Positions 1 through 6,872 of a stretch of 64,000 nucleotides of DNA are shown piece after piece. The position numbers were made by a program, and so were the translations under genes. This DNA comes from Microbacterium salsuginis (lineage in GTDB: Bacteria; Actinomycetota; Actinomycetes; Actinomycetales; Microbacteriaceae): the NCBI RefSeq assembly GCF_012524205.1, contig NZ_JABACI010000005.1, positions 1-64,000 of the forward strand, given 5' to 3'. How positions within the stretch are numbered: position 1 is the stretch's first letter; each line of letters starts with the position of its first letter. The notes beneath the pieces are model-generated. The model was not told where the DNA came from. It ran no database searches and was given only the letters and a program-made list of their open reading frames with translations.

Positions 1-99
1 GTCTCACCCGCCGGCAGACACTACATCGTGCAACCCGAACGCAAAGTCCCCACCTTCACCACACCCCCCGACCACTGGCCCACCAACGCACCCTTCTAA
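1..99 (+). CDS. C-terminal fragment of a protein, possibly DUF222/HNH endonuclease family
   Basis: An open frame enters from the left edge and ends at TAA (97-99), giving 32 residues (VSPAGRHYIVQPERKV... ending in HWPTNAPF). The codon use is rich in ACC/CCC and the tail resembles the C-terminal ends of actinobacterial DUF222/13E12-type HNH endonucleases, in which a Tyr/Pro-rich stretch follows the HNH motif. The HNH motif itself would lie outside the window, so the family is a guess from the tail only. No downstream partner shares its operon. It could equally be an unrelated protein. Confidence 0.45.
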   Translation, partial: VSPAGRHYIVQPERKVPTFTTPPDHWPTNAPF

Positions 100-401
100 A
101 CCCACCAGGGCCGCTGGGGCCGTCGCGGGATCGTCCCCTTATCCGGCGCGACACGCATCCGGCAGGTCACGCATCCGGATATCACGCATCCGGCAGGTCA
201 CGCATCCGGATATCACGCATCCGGATATCACGCACCAGCGCCGTCGCAGTGCGCACCGACGCCGTCGCAGCGACGCACCGGCACCCGCACCGAAGTTCCC
301 GGGCACGGCCGGACGCGCGGCCGCGCGGCGTGCGTGTCCTCGTCAATAGACTCTCGGCCCTCTTGCCCGACGGCACCGTGGGATTCTGCAAGACTGCGGG
401 G
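100..401. other. Non-coding gap with tandem array and candidate promoter
   Basis: This 300-base stretch lies between the partial gene and the GNAT gene. It holds the tandem array at 152-228, two imperfect copies of GACGCCGTCGCAG around 237-276, and a TAGACT hexamer at 347-352 that could be a -10 element for the gene starting at 402. Open frames here are short and have no recognisable product. Confidence 0.5.
152..228. repeat. Five-unit tandem array, 15/16-bp units
   Basis: Five directly abutting units start at 152, 168, 183, 199 and 214. Two variants alternate: a 16-bp form CACGCATCCGGCAGGT and a 15-bp form CACGCATCCGGATAT, in the order A-B-A-B-B. The B form contains the palindrome ATCCGGAT. 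There are no spacers, so this is a simple tandem repeat. Every unit contains the hexamer GCATCC, which is common throughout the window. Confidence 0.9.
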
Positions 402-1097
402 ATGTCGCACCCCGTTGCGCTGGCGAGACTCTGGCCGGCTTCCGCCCTCCGCGTGCGCGCGGGTGGCCTCGAATTGCGCTGGATCGACGACGACATCCTG
501 GTCGAACTCGCCGCGATCGCCTCCCGCGGGGTCCACGCCGCGGACGCGATGCCGTTCGAGCACCCATGGACACGCGGGACCCCAGACGAGGTCGCGCGCA
601 GCGTGCTGACGTATCAGTGGAATCTGCGTTCGCAGGTGTCGCCTTCCCGATTCGCGATCGAGTTCGCCGTGGTGGCCGACGGCATGCCGGTGGGAATCCA
701 AGGCCTGGTCGCCGAGGACTGGAGCGTGCTGCGCCGTGTCCAGACCGGATCGTGGCTCGGCTCGGCCCATCAGGGGCACGGCATCGGAACCCGGATGCGC
801 GTCCTCGCTCTGCACCTCATCTTCGCCGGGCTCGACGCCCGGGAAGCGACGTCCGGCGCCTTCGCCGACAACGGTCCGTCCAACGCGGTCTCGCGTCGTG
901 TGGGGTACGAGGACGACGGCACCGTCAACGTCGCACGCGAGGGAGCCGCCGTGCCCCACCATCGGTACACGATGTCGCGGGAGCGCTGGGAATCCCTGCG
1001 ATCTCGACATGCGGAGCTCCTCGAGGCACCGATCGAGATGCACGGCATCGAAGGGTTGCGGGCCCAGGTCGCAGCATCCGGTTCGTCTGATTCCTGA
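402..1097 (+). CDS. GNAT family N-acetyltransferase
   Basis: A 231-residue protein when started at the ATG at 402; in-frame codons continue upstream (GTG at 378) but that part is Arg-rich and unconserved-looking. The central part has the GNAT pattern: a beta-strand region with FAVVADGMPVG, then TGSWLGSAHQGHGIGTRMR, which fits acetyl-CoA binding motif A (Q/RxxGxG/A), and a late ASGAFADNGPSNAVSRRVGY stretch typical of RimJ/RimL-like and Rv0802c-like succinyl/acetyltransferases. Such enzymes move an acyl group from CoA to an amine; the substrate cannot be told. It stands alone and converges on the DoxX-like gene. No strong ribosome binding site precedes 402, so the start is uncertain. Confidence 0.8.
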   Translation: MSHPVALARLWPASALRVRAGGLELRWIDDDILVELAAIASRGVHAADAMPFEHPWTRGTPDEVARSVLTYQWNLRSQVSPSRFAIEFAVVADGMPVGIQGLVAEDWSVLRRVQTGSWLGSAHQGHGIGTRMRVLALHLIFAGLDAREATSGAFADNGPSNAVSRRVGYEDDGTVNVAREGAAVPHHRYTMSRERWESLRSRHAELLEAPIEMHGIEGLRAQVAASGSSDS

Positions 1098-1112
1098 GAC
1101 CCGCCCGCCCGC

Positions 1113-1472
1113 TCAGACGAGGAAGCAGTAGACGCCCGTCGCGACGCACAGCACCAGCATGCCGATCGCGTTGACGAACAGATTTCGACCGAAGTCCCGC
1201 GCCCTGATGTGCATCGTGATCGCGACCACGAAGTAGGCGACGAGGCACACGGTCGTCAGCGCAGCCAGCCCGGGGATCCAGATCCCCAGAATCAGGCCCG
1301 CAGCGGCCGCGAACTTGATCGGCGCCATCATCCACCAGCGGCTCTTCGGCCATTTCACGTCTTCGAAGCACTGCGCGATGAATCGGACCGGCTTGATGCA
1401 TAGCACGGCGTCCACCAGCGAGATCGCCGCGAGGACGATCACGGGCCATACGGGATCCGGCAGAAGCGTCAC
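1113..1472 (-). CDS. DoxX-like small membrane protein
   Basis: 119 residues with about four hydrophobic segments: one near the N-terminus (VWPVIVLAAISLVDAVLCI), two in the middle (IKFAAAAGLILGIWIPGLAALTTV and AYFVVAITMHI), and one at the end (NAIGMLVLCVATGVYCFL). Length and layout match the DoxX/DoxX-like family of four-helix membrane proteins, whose biochemical role is mostly undefined. The GTG at 1472 is preceded by TAGCGT and exactly 6 bases, which suggests a leaderless transcript and supports this start. It is monocistronic, convergent with the GNAT gene. It could be any small four-helix membrane protein; the family call is from topology and the conserved-looking W/K-rich loop. Confidence 0.7.
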   Translation of the reverse strand: MTLLPDPVWPVIVLAAISLVDAVLCIKPVRFIAQCFEDVKWPKSRWWMMAPIKFAAAAGLILGIWIPGLAALTTVCLVAYFVVAITMHIRARDFGRNLFVNAIGMLVLCVATGVYCFLV

Positions 1473-1478
1473 GTTTCC

Positions 1479-1484
1479 ACGCTA
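1479..1484 (-). promoter_or_regulatory. -10 hexamer TAGCGT of leaderless promoter (DoxX-like gene)
   Basis: TAGCGT on the minus strand, 6 bases before GTG 1472. The expected transcription start falls on the start codon. No convincing -35 hexamer is visible. Confidence 0.5.
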
Positions 1485-1552
1485 CTGCGGGCCGGCCCGG
1501 CGCTCGACCGCGGTGCGAGCCCGTGGCGAGCCTCGCACCCGGAGCACGAGAC

Positions 1553-1578
1553 GGGGCGGCACCATCCGGTGCCGCCCC
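1553..1578 (-). terminator. Hairpin downstream of the DUF6458-like gene
   Basis: Perfect 11-bp stem GGGGCGGCACC / GGTGCCGCCCC with a 4-base loop, 16 bases past the stop of the gene ending at 1594. There is no clear T-run, as is common in high-GC genomes. Confidence 0.65.
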
Positions 1579-1593
1579 GCGATCAGCTCTGTG

Positions 1594-1857
1594 TCAGAGG
1601 CCGACCGAGTCGTCCGGCGCGCTCGTCGAGCGACGCGTCACGCGGTCCCCCGCGGAGGGGTCCACGGCGGTGTGCGTCACCGACTCCGTGCGCCGGCGGC
1701 GTGCCATCAGCACGATGCCGACCAGGAAGATGACCGCACCCGCGGCCATCAGGATGTACCCGATCATGTCCAGGTTCACCCATTCGACCTCGACGTTCAC
1801 CGCGAACGCGAGGATGGCGCCGATGGCGAACAGCGCAATGCCTGCTCCGATGCTCAT
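1594..1857 (-). CDS. DUF6458-like two-helix membrane protein
   Basis: 87 residues: two transmembrane segments (MSIGAGIALFAIGAILAFAV and MIGYILMAAGAVIFLVGIVLM) joined by the short loop NVEVEWVNLD, then a basic RRRR stop-transfer and a hydrophilic tail predicted to be cytoplasmic. The architecture and the loop motif match the small actinobacterial DUF6458 family; function unknown. A good ribosome binding site (AAAGGAG) lies 8 bases before the ATG. It is transcribed alone, divergently from the MFS gene at 1990, and is followed by a strong hairpin. Confidence 0.75.
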   Translation of the reverse strand: MSIGAGIALFAIGAILAFAVNVEVEWVNLDMIGYILMAAGAVIFLVGIVLMARRRRTESVTHTAVDPSAGDRVTRRSTSAPDDSVGL

Positions 1858-1977
1858 GCCAGGCTCCTTTCCGGGGCGCGGCGATCAGCCCTCCCCTGTT
1901 TCGGAACGGAATCGTCCCGCATACACAGTGACCTACCTGCTGGCTCACAGGGAGGGGGTTGACAGGAGACGTCTCGT

Positions 1978-1983
1978 TACTGT
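1978..1983 (+). promoter_or_regulatory. -10 hexamer TACTGT of leaderless promoter (MFS gene)
   Basis: TACTGT followed by 6 bases and GTG 1990. A TTGACA at 1959-1964 is only 13 bases upstream, too close for a normal -35 spacing. Confidence 0.5.
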
Positions 1984-1989
1984 GGGAGA

Positions 1990-3336
1990 GTGCATCGCGT
2001 GATCCGGACTCCCCTCGCCGGGCCGGGAGCGCGGGCATGGCTCATCTGGTCGGTAGGGGTCTCGGCCTACGTACTCGCGATCACGAACCGGTCGTCGCTC
2101 AGCGCCGTCGGCGTCGATGCCGCCGCGCGCTTCGACGCCGATGCCGCAACGCTGTCACTGTTCGCGGTCGTCCAGCTCGCCGTCTACGGGGGCATGCAGA
2201 TTCCGATCGGGGTATTGCTGGACCGTTTCGGCGCCCGCCCGATCATGACCATAGGGATGCTGCTGATGGCGGTCGGACAGCTCACCATGGCCCTCTCCCC
2301 CAGCGTGGGCGTCGCGATCATCGCCCGGATGCTGCTCGGCGCAGGCGATGCAGCGATCTTTCCCGGGGTGCTCCGATTGATCGCGACGTGGTTCCCCGCA
2401 CAGCGGGGCCCGTTGATGGTCCAGTTCACCGGCATCGTCGGGCAGACCGGGCAGCTGATCGCACTCATCCCTCTCGCGGCACTCCTCCACGCGACGACTT
2501 GGACCATCACCTTCGGCAGCATCGCTGGCCTCGGCGTACTGTTCGCCATCCTGGTCGCGCTTGTGATCCGCAATCACCCGCCGGACCGTGACGAGGATGT
2601 CTCGGTCGACACCGACACCGGGGCGATCCGTGTCGTCACGTCGGCGATCGACACGGGTGTCGGCATCCGCGCCGCGTGGGCACACCCGGGCACCCGGCTC
2701 GCCTTCTGGTCGCACTTCACGACGCCGTTCGCCGGTACTGCCTTCGTGCTGCTGTGGGGCATGCCCTTCCTGACCGCCGGCGAAGGACGCACCGTCACCG
2801 AGGCGGCGACCATCATGTCCACCTACGTCGTGGTGGGCATGGTGCTCGGACCGGTCATGGGAGAGTTCTCGCGGCGCAGCCCGCACCTTCGCTCGAAGGC
2901 CCTCGTGCTCCCCGCCGTCGCGGTGCAGGTGGTGGCGTGGCTCGCGGTGATCGCCTATCCGGGCCCGGCGCCGCTGTGGCTGCTGTTCGCCCTGGCCGTC
3001 GCCCTCGCCATGGGCGGTCCGGCATCGATGATCGCGTTCGACCACGCCCGCACGCACAACCCCTCGCATCGGCTGAGCACCGCGACCGGCGTGACCAACG
3101 CGGGCGGCTTCCTGGCCGCCCTGGTCGCGATCCTGCTGATCGGACTCGCACTCGACCTGCAGGGTGCGGGCACGCCGTCGACGTACTCTCTGGACGCTTT
3201 CCGCATCGCCTTCCTCACTCAATTCCCGCTGTGGCTGCTGGGCACCGCGTTCATCGTGGTCGAACGCAAGCGCACACGGATCCGGCTCGGCATGGATCCG
3301 CCTCGCGTGCCGCGCAGACACCGGCGTCGCGCCTGA
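1990..3336 (+). CDS. MFS transporter
   Basis: 448-residue major facilitator superfamily protein with about 12 hydrophobic helices. The motif-A-like loop between helices 2 and 3 is visible as GVLLDRFGARPIMTIG (about residues 74-89), and a central polar loop with acidic residues (PPDRDEDVSVDTDTG) separates the two six-helix halves. It resembles nitrate/cyanate- and sugar-phosphate-type MFS carriers, but the substrate cannot be assigned. GTG 1990 is chosen because TACTGT lies 6 bases before it; GTG 1999 with GGGAG upstream is the alternative. The RibD-like gene follows 28 bases downstream with its own -10 element. Confidence 0.85.
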   Translation: MHRVIRTPLAGPGARAWLIWSVGVSAYVLAITNRSSLSAVGVDAAARFDADAATLSLFAVVQLAVYGGMQIPIGVLLDRFGARPIMTIGMLLMAVGQLTMALSPSVGVAIIARMLLGAGDAAIFPGVLRLIATWFPAQRGPLMVQFTGIVGQTGQLIALIPLAALLHATTWTITFGSIAGLGVLFAILVALVIRNHPPDRDEDVSVDTDTGAIRVVTSAIDTGVGIRAAWAHPGTRLAFWSHFTTPFAGTAFVLLWGMPFLTAGEGRTVTEAATIMSTYVVVGMVLGPVMGEFSRRSPHLRSKALVLPAVAVQVVAWLAVIAYPGPAPLWLLFALAVALAMGGPASMIAFDHARTHNPSHRLSTATGVTNAGGFLAALVAILLIGLALDLQGAGTPSTYSLDAFRIAFLTQFPLWLLGTAFIVVERKRTRIRLGMDPPRVPRRHRRRA

Positions 3337-3351
3337 GTCGGAGCCCCTCGC

Positions 3352-3357
3352 TACTGT
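3352..3357 (+). promoter_or_regulatory. -10 hexamer TACTGT of leaderless promoter (RibD-like gene)
   Basis: TACTGT followed by 7 bases and ATG 3365, so the predicted transcript begins at the start codon. Confidence 0.45.
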
Positions 3358-3364
3358 TGCCGCC

Positions 3365-3925
3365 ATGACTCGTGTGATCTACAACACCGCCACGACCCTC
3401 AACGGCTTCCTGGCCGACGACACCGATTCGCTGGAGTGGCTCTTCGCCGTTCCCGGCGCGGACGATGCCGAGAACGACTTCGGCGACTTCCTCGAAGGAG
3501 TCGGCTCACTCGTGATGGGATCGACGACCTATGAGTGGATCCTCGCCCATGAGAATGTTCTCGAGAAGCCGCAGGCTTGGACATACCAGGGAAAGCCGTC
3601 GTTCATCCTGTCATCGCGCGAACTCCCTGCCGTACCCGGCGCCGACATCCGGTTCCGTTCAGGCGATGTGTCGTCGGCCTGGGACGAGATCCGGGATGCT
3701 GCCGCCGGCCGCGACGTGTGGCTCGTGGGTGGCGGTGACCTGGTCGGGCAGTTCGCCGATGCCGGTCTCCTCGATGAGGTGCGGGTCTCGGTGGCACCGG
3801 TCACGCTGGTCTCGGGAAGACCCCTCTTACCCCGCCGGCTCGAATCGGACCGTCTGCGCCTGGAGTCGGTGCGGCAGGCAGGTCAGTTCGCCGAACTGGT
3901 GTACTCGGTGAGGCCGTCCGCCTGA
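3365..3925 (+). CDS. Dihydrofolate reductase / RibD C-terminal domain family protein
   Basis: 186 residues from ATG 3365. The N-terminal strand TRVIYNTATTLNGFLAD, the GSTTYEW motif near residue 55, and WLVGGGDLVGQF near residue 120 (the NADPH-binding Gly motif) are hallmarks of the RibD C-terminal/DHFR-like fold. Members reduce pterin- or flavin-type substrates with NADPH; standalone copies like this one rarely have a proven substrate. There is no riboflavin gene next to it, so a role in riboflavin synthesis is not indicated. It is convergent with the SGNH hydrolase gene, 21 bases apart. Confidence 0.85.
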   Translation: MTRVIYNTATTLNGFLADDTDSLEWLFAVPGADDAENDFGDFLEGVGSLVMGSTTYEWILAHENVLEKPQAWTYQGKPSFILSSRELPAVPGADIRFRSGDVSSAWDEIRDAAAGRDVWLVGGGDLVGQFADAGLLDEVRVSVAPVTLVSGRPLLPRRLESDRLRLESVRQAGQFAELVYSVRPSA

Positions 3926-3946
3926 GCACGCCCCGAATGCCCGGAA

Positions 3947-4708
3947 TCAGCCGGCAGAAGGGCCGATAGGCGTCCACTCGCCGAACTTCGCCGCTCGGCC
4001 GTCCCCCGAAGATGTGCCGGTGAGTCGACGCCGCACCCAGGGTCCGACGTGCTCGCGGTAGTAGGCGAAGCCGCGTGGTGCGCCGGCTGGCAACGGCGGC
4101 AACGACCACCACTCCGCCGGCGGGTCCATCCCGAGCGCCGTCAGCACGCGAGCGGCAACGCGATGATGCCCGCGGGAGTTCATGTGGAGCCGGTCCTCGG
4201 ACCAGTACGGCGGCGTGGAGAGCTCACGGTCGTACCAGTTGAACGCCGTGGCCACATCGGGCCTTTCGCGCAACCGCGACGCCACCGCATCCGACAGCAG
4301 ATCGCCGCGGCGCTGGATGAGACGGCTCAGCGGCAGCTGCCCGGACGGGTTGGCCCCCGCGAGCACGATGAGGTGAACGCCCTCCTCGTCGCAACGGCGC
4401 AGCACGTGGTCGAACGCCTGGACTACCCGCGCGATGCTGGTTCGCGGTCGGAGCATGTCGTTGCCGCCGCCGTTGAACGACAGATGCGTCGGTTTCAATG
4501 CGAGCGCGGGCTCGAGCTGCTGATCGACGATCGGCCACACGAGCTTGCCGCGGATCGCGAGATTGGCGTACTCGACGGGCTCCCCCGAGGCGTCCGCCCA
4601 TCCCTGCGCCACCAGATCGGCCCACCCGCGCACATGTCCGTCGGGCAGTTCATCGCCGACGCCCTCGGTGAAGGAGTCGCCGATCGCGACATATCGAACG
4701 GATGCCAC
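3947..4708 (-). CDS. SGNH/GDSL-type hydrolase
   Basis: 253 residues. Block I is YVAIGDSFTEGVGDE near residue 6 with the nucleophilic Ser in GDS; block III is FNGGGNDML near residue 77, giving the Gly/Asn oxyanion residues; block V is EDRLHMNSRGHH near residue 170, supplying the catalytic Asp and His. This is a complete SGNH esterase/lipase-like catalytic set. No signal peptide is visible, so it is probably cytoplasmic. Substrate unknown. GTG 4708 is preceded by TAGGCT at a 6-base distance, which supports the start and implies a leaderless mRNA. An MFS gene lies just upstream on the same strand but this promoter lies between them. Confidence 0.88.
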   Translation of the reverse strand: MASVRYVAIGDSFTEGVGDELPDGHVRGWADLVAQGWADASGEPVEYANLAIRGKLVWPIVDQQLEPALALKPTHLSFNGGGNDMLRPRTSIARVVQAFDHVLRRCDEEGVHLIVLAGANPSGQLPLSRLIQRRGDLLSDAVASRLRERPDVATAFNWYDRELSTPPYWSEDRLHMNSRGHHRVAARVLTALGMDPPAEWWSLPPLPAGAPRGFAYYREHVGPWVRRRLTGTSSGDGRAAKFGEWTPIGPSAG

Positions 4709-4714
4709 CGCCCC

Positions 4715-4720
4715 AGCCTA
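4715..4720 (-). promoter_or_regulatory. -10 hexamer TAGGCT of leaderless promoter (SGNH hydrolase gene)
   Basis: Minus-strand TAGGCT, then 6 bases, then GTG 4708. It sits between the upstream MFS stop (4728) and the hydrolase. Confidence 0.5.
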
Positions 4721-4727
4721 TGCCGCG

Positions 4728-6098
4728 TCAGCGGTCGTCCAGCGCGGCCCCGCGTCTGTCGGCGAGGCCCCAGGCCGCCGCGGCCGCCAGCGCGAAGAAG
4801 ACCGCGAAGACCACGAACAGCACGGGCGCTCCCCCGGCAGCGAGCAGCAACGGCACCGACAGCGGTGCCACGATCGACGCGATGCGTCCGACGCCCGCCG
4901 CCCACCCCGACCCGGTGCCGCGGAGCGACGTGGGGTAGGTCTCGGGCGTGACCGCATAGAGCGCGCCCCAGGCGCCGAGGTTGAAGAACGACAGGGCCAT
5001 TCCGGCGATGAGGACCGCTGCCTCGCTGGAGGCCGTGCCGAAGAACACCGCCGCGACCGCAGAGCCCGCGAGGAAGACGGACAGTGTCAGGCGACGCCCC
5101 CAGACCTCGATCAGCCATGCGGCGACGGCATAGCCCGGAAGCTGGGCGAGCGTGATGATGAGCGTGAAGCCGAAGGAGCGGACCAGGTCGTAGCCCTGCG
5201 CGACCAGGATCGACGGGATCCAGATGAACGCCCCGTAGTACGAGAAGTTCACGCAGAACCATACGACCCACAGCGACAGCGTGCGGCGCCGGAACTCGCG
5301 CGACCACAGCGCCGCGAGCCGCTCGCGCGCCGTCGCGGCGGTGGGGCGGACGATCTCGATCGCCCCGGTGGTCAGGCGGCGGCGGGCGTGCGTCGTCACC
5401 GAGGCCGATTCCTCGAACGAACGGATGATCGCATCCGCCTCGTCGTGTCGACCTCGCTGCTCCAGCCAGCGGGGCGACTCCGGCAGACCCCAGCGGACGA
5501 TCAGCGCGTACACCGCGGGGATGGCGCCGAGCGCGAACGCCCAGCGCCAGCCCGCGTCGGAACCCGGGATGACGAAGAAACCGATGAGCGCCGCAGCGGT
5601 CCAGCCGACGGCCCAGAACGCCTCCAGGATCACGATCAGACGACCCCGCATGCGCGCGGGCGCGAACTCGCTCACGTAGGTGCTCGCCACGGGAAGTTCG
5701 GCCCCGAGCCCCAGACCGACGAAGAACCGCAGGACCAGCAGCAGCGCGAGCCCCCCGACGAGCGCGCTGGCACCCGTCGCGATGCCGTACACGACCAGCG
5801 TGACCGCGAAGATCTGGCGTCGTCCGAACCGGTCGGCCAGCAGCCCGCCGAGCGACGCGCCGACAGCCATGCCGATGAAGCCGATCGAGGCGATCCACGC
5901 CGTCTCGGCGGGGGCCAATGACCACTGCGCGGCCAGGGCCGCGATCACGAACGAGATCAGGCCGACGTCCATCGCGTCCAGCGCCCAGCCGATCCCCGAG
6001 CCGGTGAGGACTCGCAGGTGCTGCCGTGTGAACGGCAGGCGATCGAGGCGCTCCGACGTGGTCGCCGTCGTCGTGGCCGGGGTTGCGGCATCCGTCAT
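4728..6098 (-). CDS. MFS transporter, sugar/aromatic-acid porter type
   Basis: 456 residues, about 12 transmembrane helices. The loop between helices 2 and 3 reads GGLLADRFGRRQIFA, the classic MFS motif A, and the second half repeats it as AWLIEVWGRRLTL. ESPRWLEQRGR near residue 205 matches the PESPRW signature at the end of helix 6 in sugar-porter and aromatic-acid:proton symporter families. It probably imports an organic acid or sugar by proton symport; the substrate is not determinable. ATG 6098 follows TAGCAT by 6 bases. The divergent phosphoribosyltransferase gene starts 110 bases away. Confidence 0.87.
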   Translation of the reverse strand: MTDAATPATTTATTSERLDRLPFTRQHLRVLTGSGIGWALDAMDVGLISFVIAALAAQWSLAPAETAWIASIGFIGMAVGASLGGLLADRFGRRQIFAVTLVVYGIATGASALVGGLALLLVLRFFVGLGLGAELPVASTYVSEFAPARMRGRLIVILEAFWAVGWTAAALIGFFVIPGSDAGWRWAFALGAIPAVYALIVRWGLPESPRWLEQRGRHDEADAIIRSFEESASVTTHARRRLTTGAIEIVRPTAATARERLAALWSREFRRRTLSLWVVWFCVNFSYYGAFIWIPSILVAQGYDLVRSFGFTLIITLAQLPGYAVAAWLIEVWGRRLTLSVFLAGSAVAAVFFGTASSEAAVLIAGMALSFFNLGAWGALYAVTPETYPTSLRGTGSGWAAGVGRIASIVAPLSVPLLLAAGGAPVLFVVFAVFFALAAAAAWGLADRRGAALDDR

Positions 6099-6104
6099 GC
6101 GCTC

Positions 6105-6110
6105 ATGCTA
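6105..6110 (-). promoter_or_regulatory. -10 hexamer TAGCAT of leaderless promoter (MFS gene)
   Basis: Minus-strand TAGCAT, 6 bases before ATG 6098. Confidence 0.5.
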
Positions 6111-6196
6111 TTCAAGCGCGAGGCGCCGCGGAATGCGGCCGTCATATGCGGGCTGCCGGAGATCACGCATCCAGAGACACGCGGACGGCACGGGCG

Positions 6197-6202
6197 TAGC
6201 GT
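6197..6202 (+). promoter_or_regulatory. -10 hexamer TAGCGT before the phosphoribosyltransferase gene
   Basis: TAGCGT, then GGAGGC, then ATG 6209. The GGAGG is too close (1 base) for a normal ribosome binding site, so a leaderless transcript is the better reading. Confidence 0.45.
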
Positions 6203-6208
6203 GGAGGC

Positions 6209-6841
6209 ATGGCACTGTTCGCCGATCGTGCCGACGCAGGCCGCGAGCTGGCGCGATCACTCGAGCGCTGGCGCGGGACGGATGCCGTCATCCTCGGCAT
6301 TCCCCGCGGCGGGATCGTCACCGCTGCCGCGGTGGCGGCGGAGCTGTCGCTCCCTCTCGACGCGGTGGTCGTCCGCAAGCTGGGCGCCGCGGGACGCGAG
6401 GAATTCGCGGTCGGTGCGATCGCCGACGGAGTGCGGATCGTCACGCCGTCCGCCATGGAGTGGGCGGGGATGTCGCAACGTGATCTGGATGCGGTCGAGG
6501 CGGCCGAACGCGATGAGCTGGCGAGGAGGACGGATGCCTTCGGCTCCGGCACGGCAGACGTCACCGGCCGGACGGTGATCGTGGTGGACGACGGCGTGGC
6601 CACGGGATCGAGCGCCGCCGCGGCCTGCCGCGCACTGCGAGCACGCGACCCCGAGCGGATCGTCCTGGCCGTGCCAGTGGCGCCGGCGCGGTGGCAGCCG
6701 CCCCCCGACGCGATCGACGAGTTCGTCTGCCCGCACCTCGAGCGGGACTTCTGGGCGGTCGGGCAGTTCTACGACGACTTCACGCAGACAACCGACGAGC
6801 AGGTCGTGGAGCTGCTGCGCGGATCGGCGCCCGGTCGCTGA
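6209..6841 (+). CDS. Phosphoribosyltransferase-family protein
   Basis: 210 residues. The PRPP-binding loop VIVVDDGVATGSSA near residue 122 fits the type I phosphoribosyltransferase consensus (two acidic residues followed by the TG-containing phosphate loop), and GIPRGGIVTAAAVA near residue 32 matches the conserved N-terminal PRGG segment. This subfamily is common in bacteria, often next to dienelactone hydrolase- or erythromycin esterase-like genes, and its substrate is undefined. It stands alone between two minus-strand genes and ends inside a perfect inverted repeat that probably terminates both convergent transcripts. Confidence 0.85.
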   Translation: MALFADRADAGRELARSLERWRGTDAVILGIPRGGIVTAAAVAAELSLPLDAVVVRKLGAAGREEFAVGAIADGVRIVTPSAMEWAGMSQRDLDAVEAAERDELARRTDAFGSGTADVTGRTVIVVDDGVATGSSAAAACRALRARDPERIVLAVPVAPARWQPPPDAIDEFVCPHLERDFWAVGQFYDDFTQTTDEQVVELLRGSAPGR

Positions 6842-6866
6842 GCGTGCACTCGCTCAGCGACCGGGC
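6829..6866. terminator. Bidirectional hairpin between convergent genes
   Basis: Perfect 16-bp inverted repeat (GCCCGGTCGCTGAGCG with its complement) and a 6-base loop. It overlaps the stop codon of the phosphoribosyltransferase and lies 7 bases past the stop of the DUF885 gene. The core resembles the REP-like motif seen at 40323-40412. Confidence 0.75.
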
Positions 6867-6872
6867 ACCTCG

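Noticed and set aside
152..228. CRISPR array
   Set aside because: The units touch each other with no spacers, are only 15-16 bp, and no cas gene is present.
1959..1964. TTGACA as -35 of the MFS promoter
   Set aside because: It is only 13 bases from TACTGT, shorter than the usual 16-18; I kept only the -10 element.
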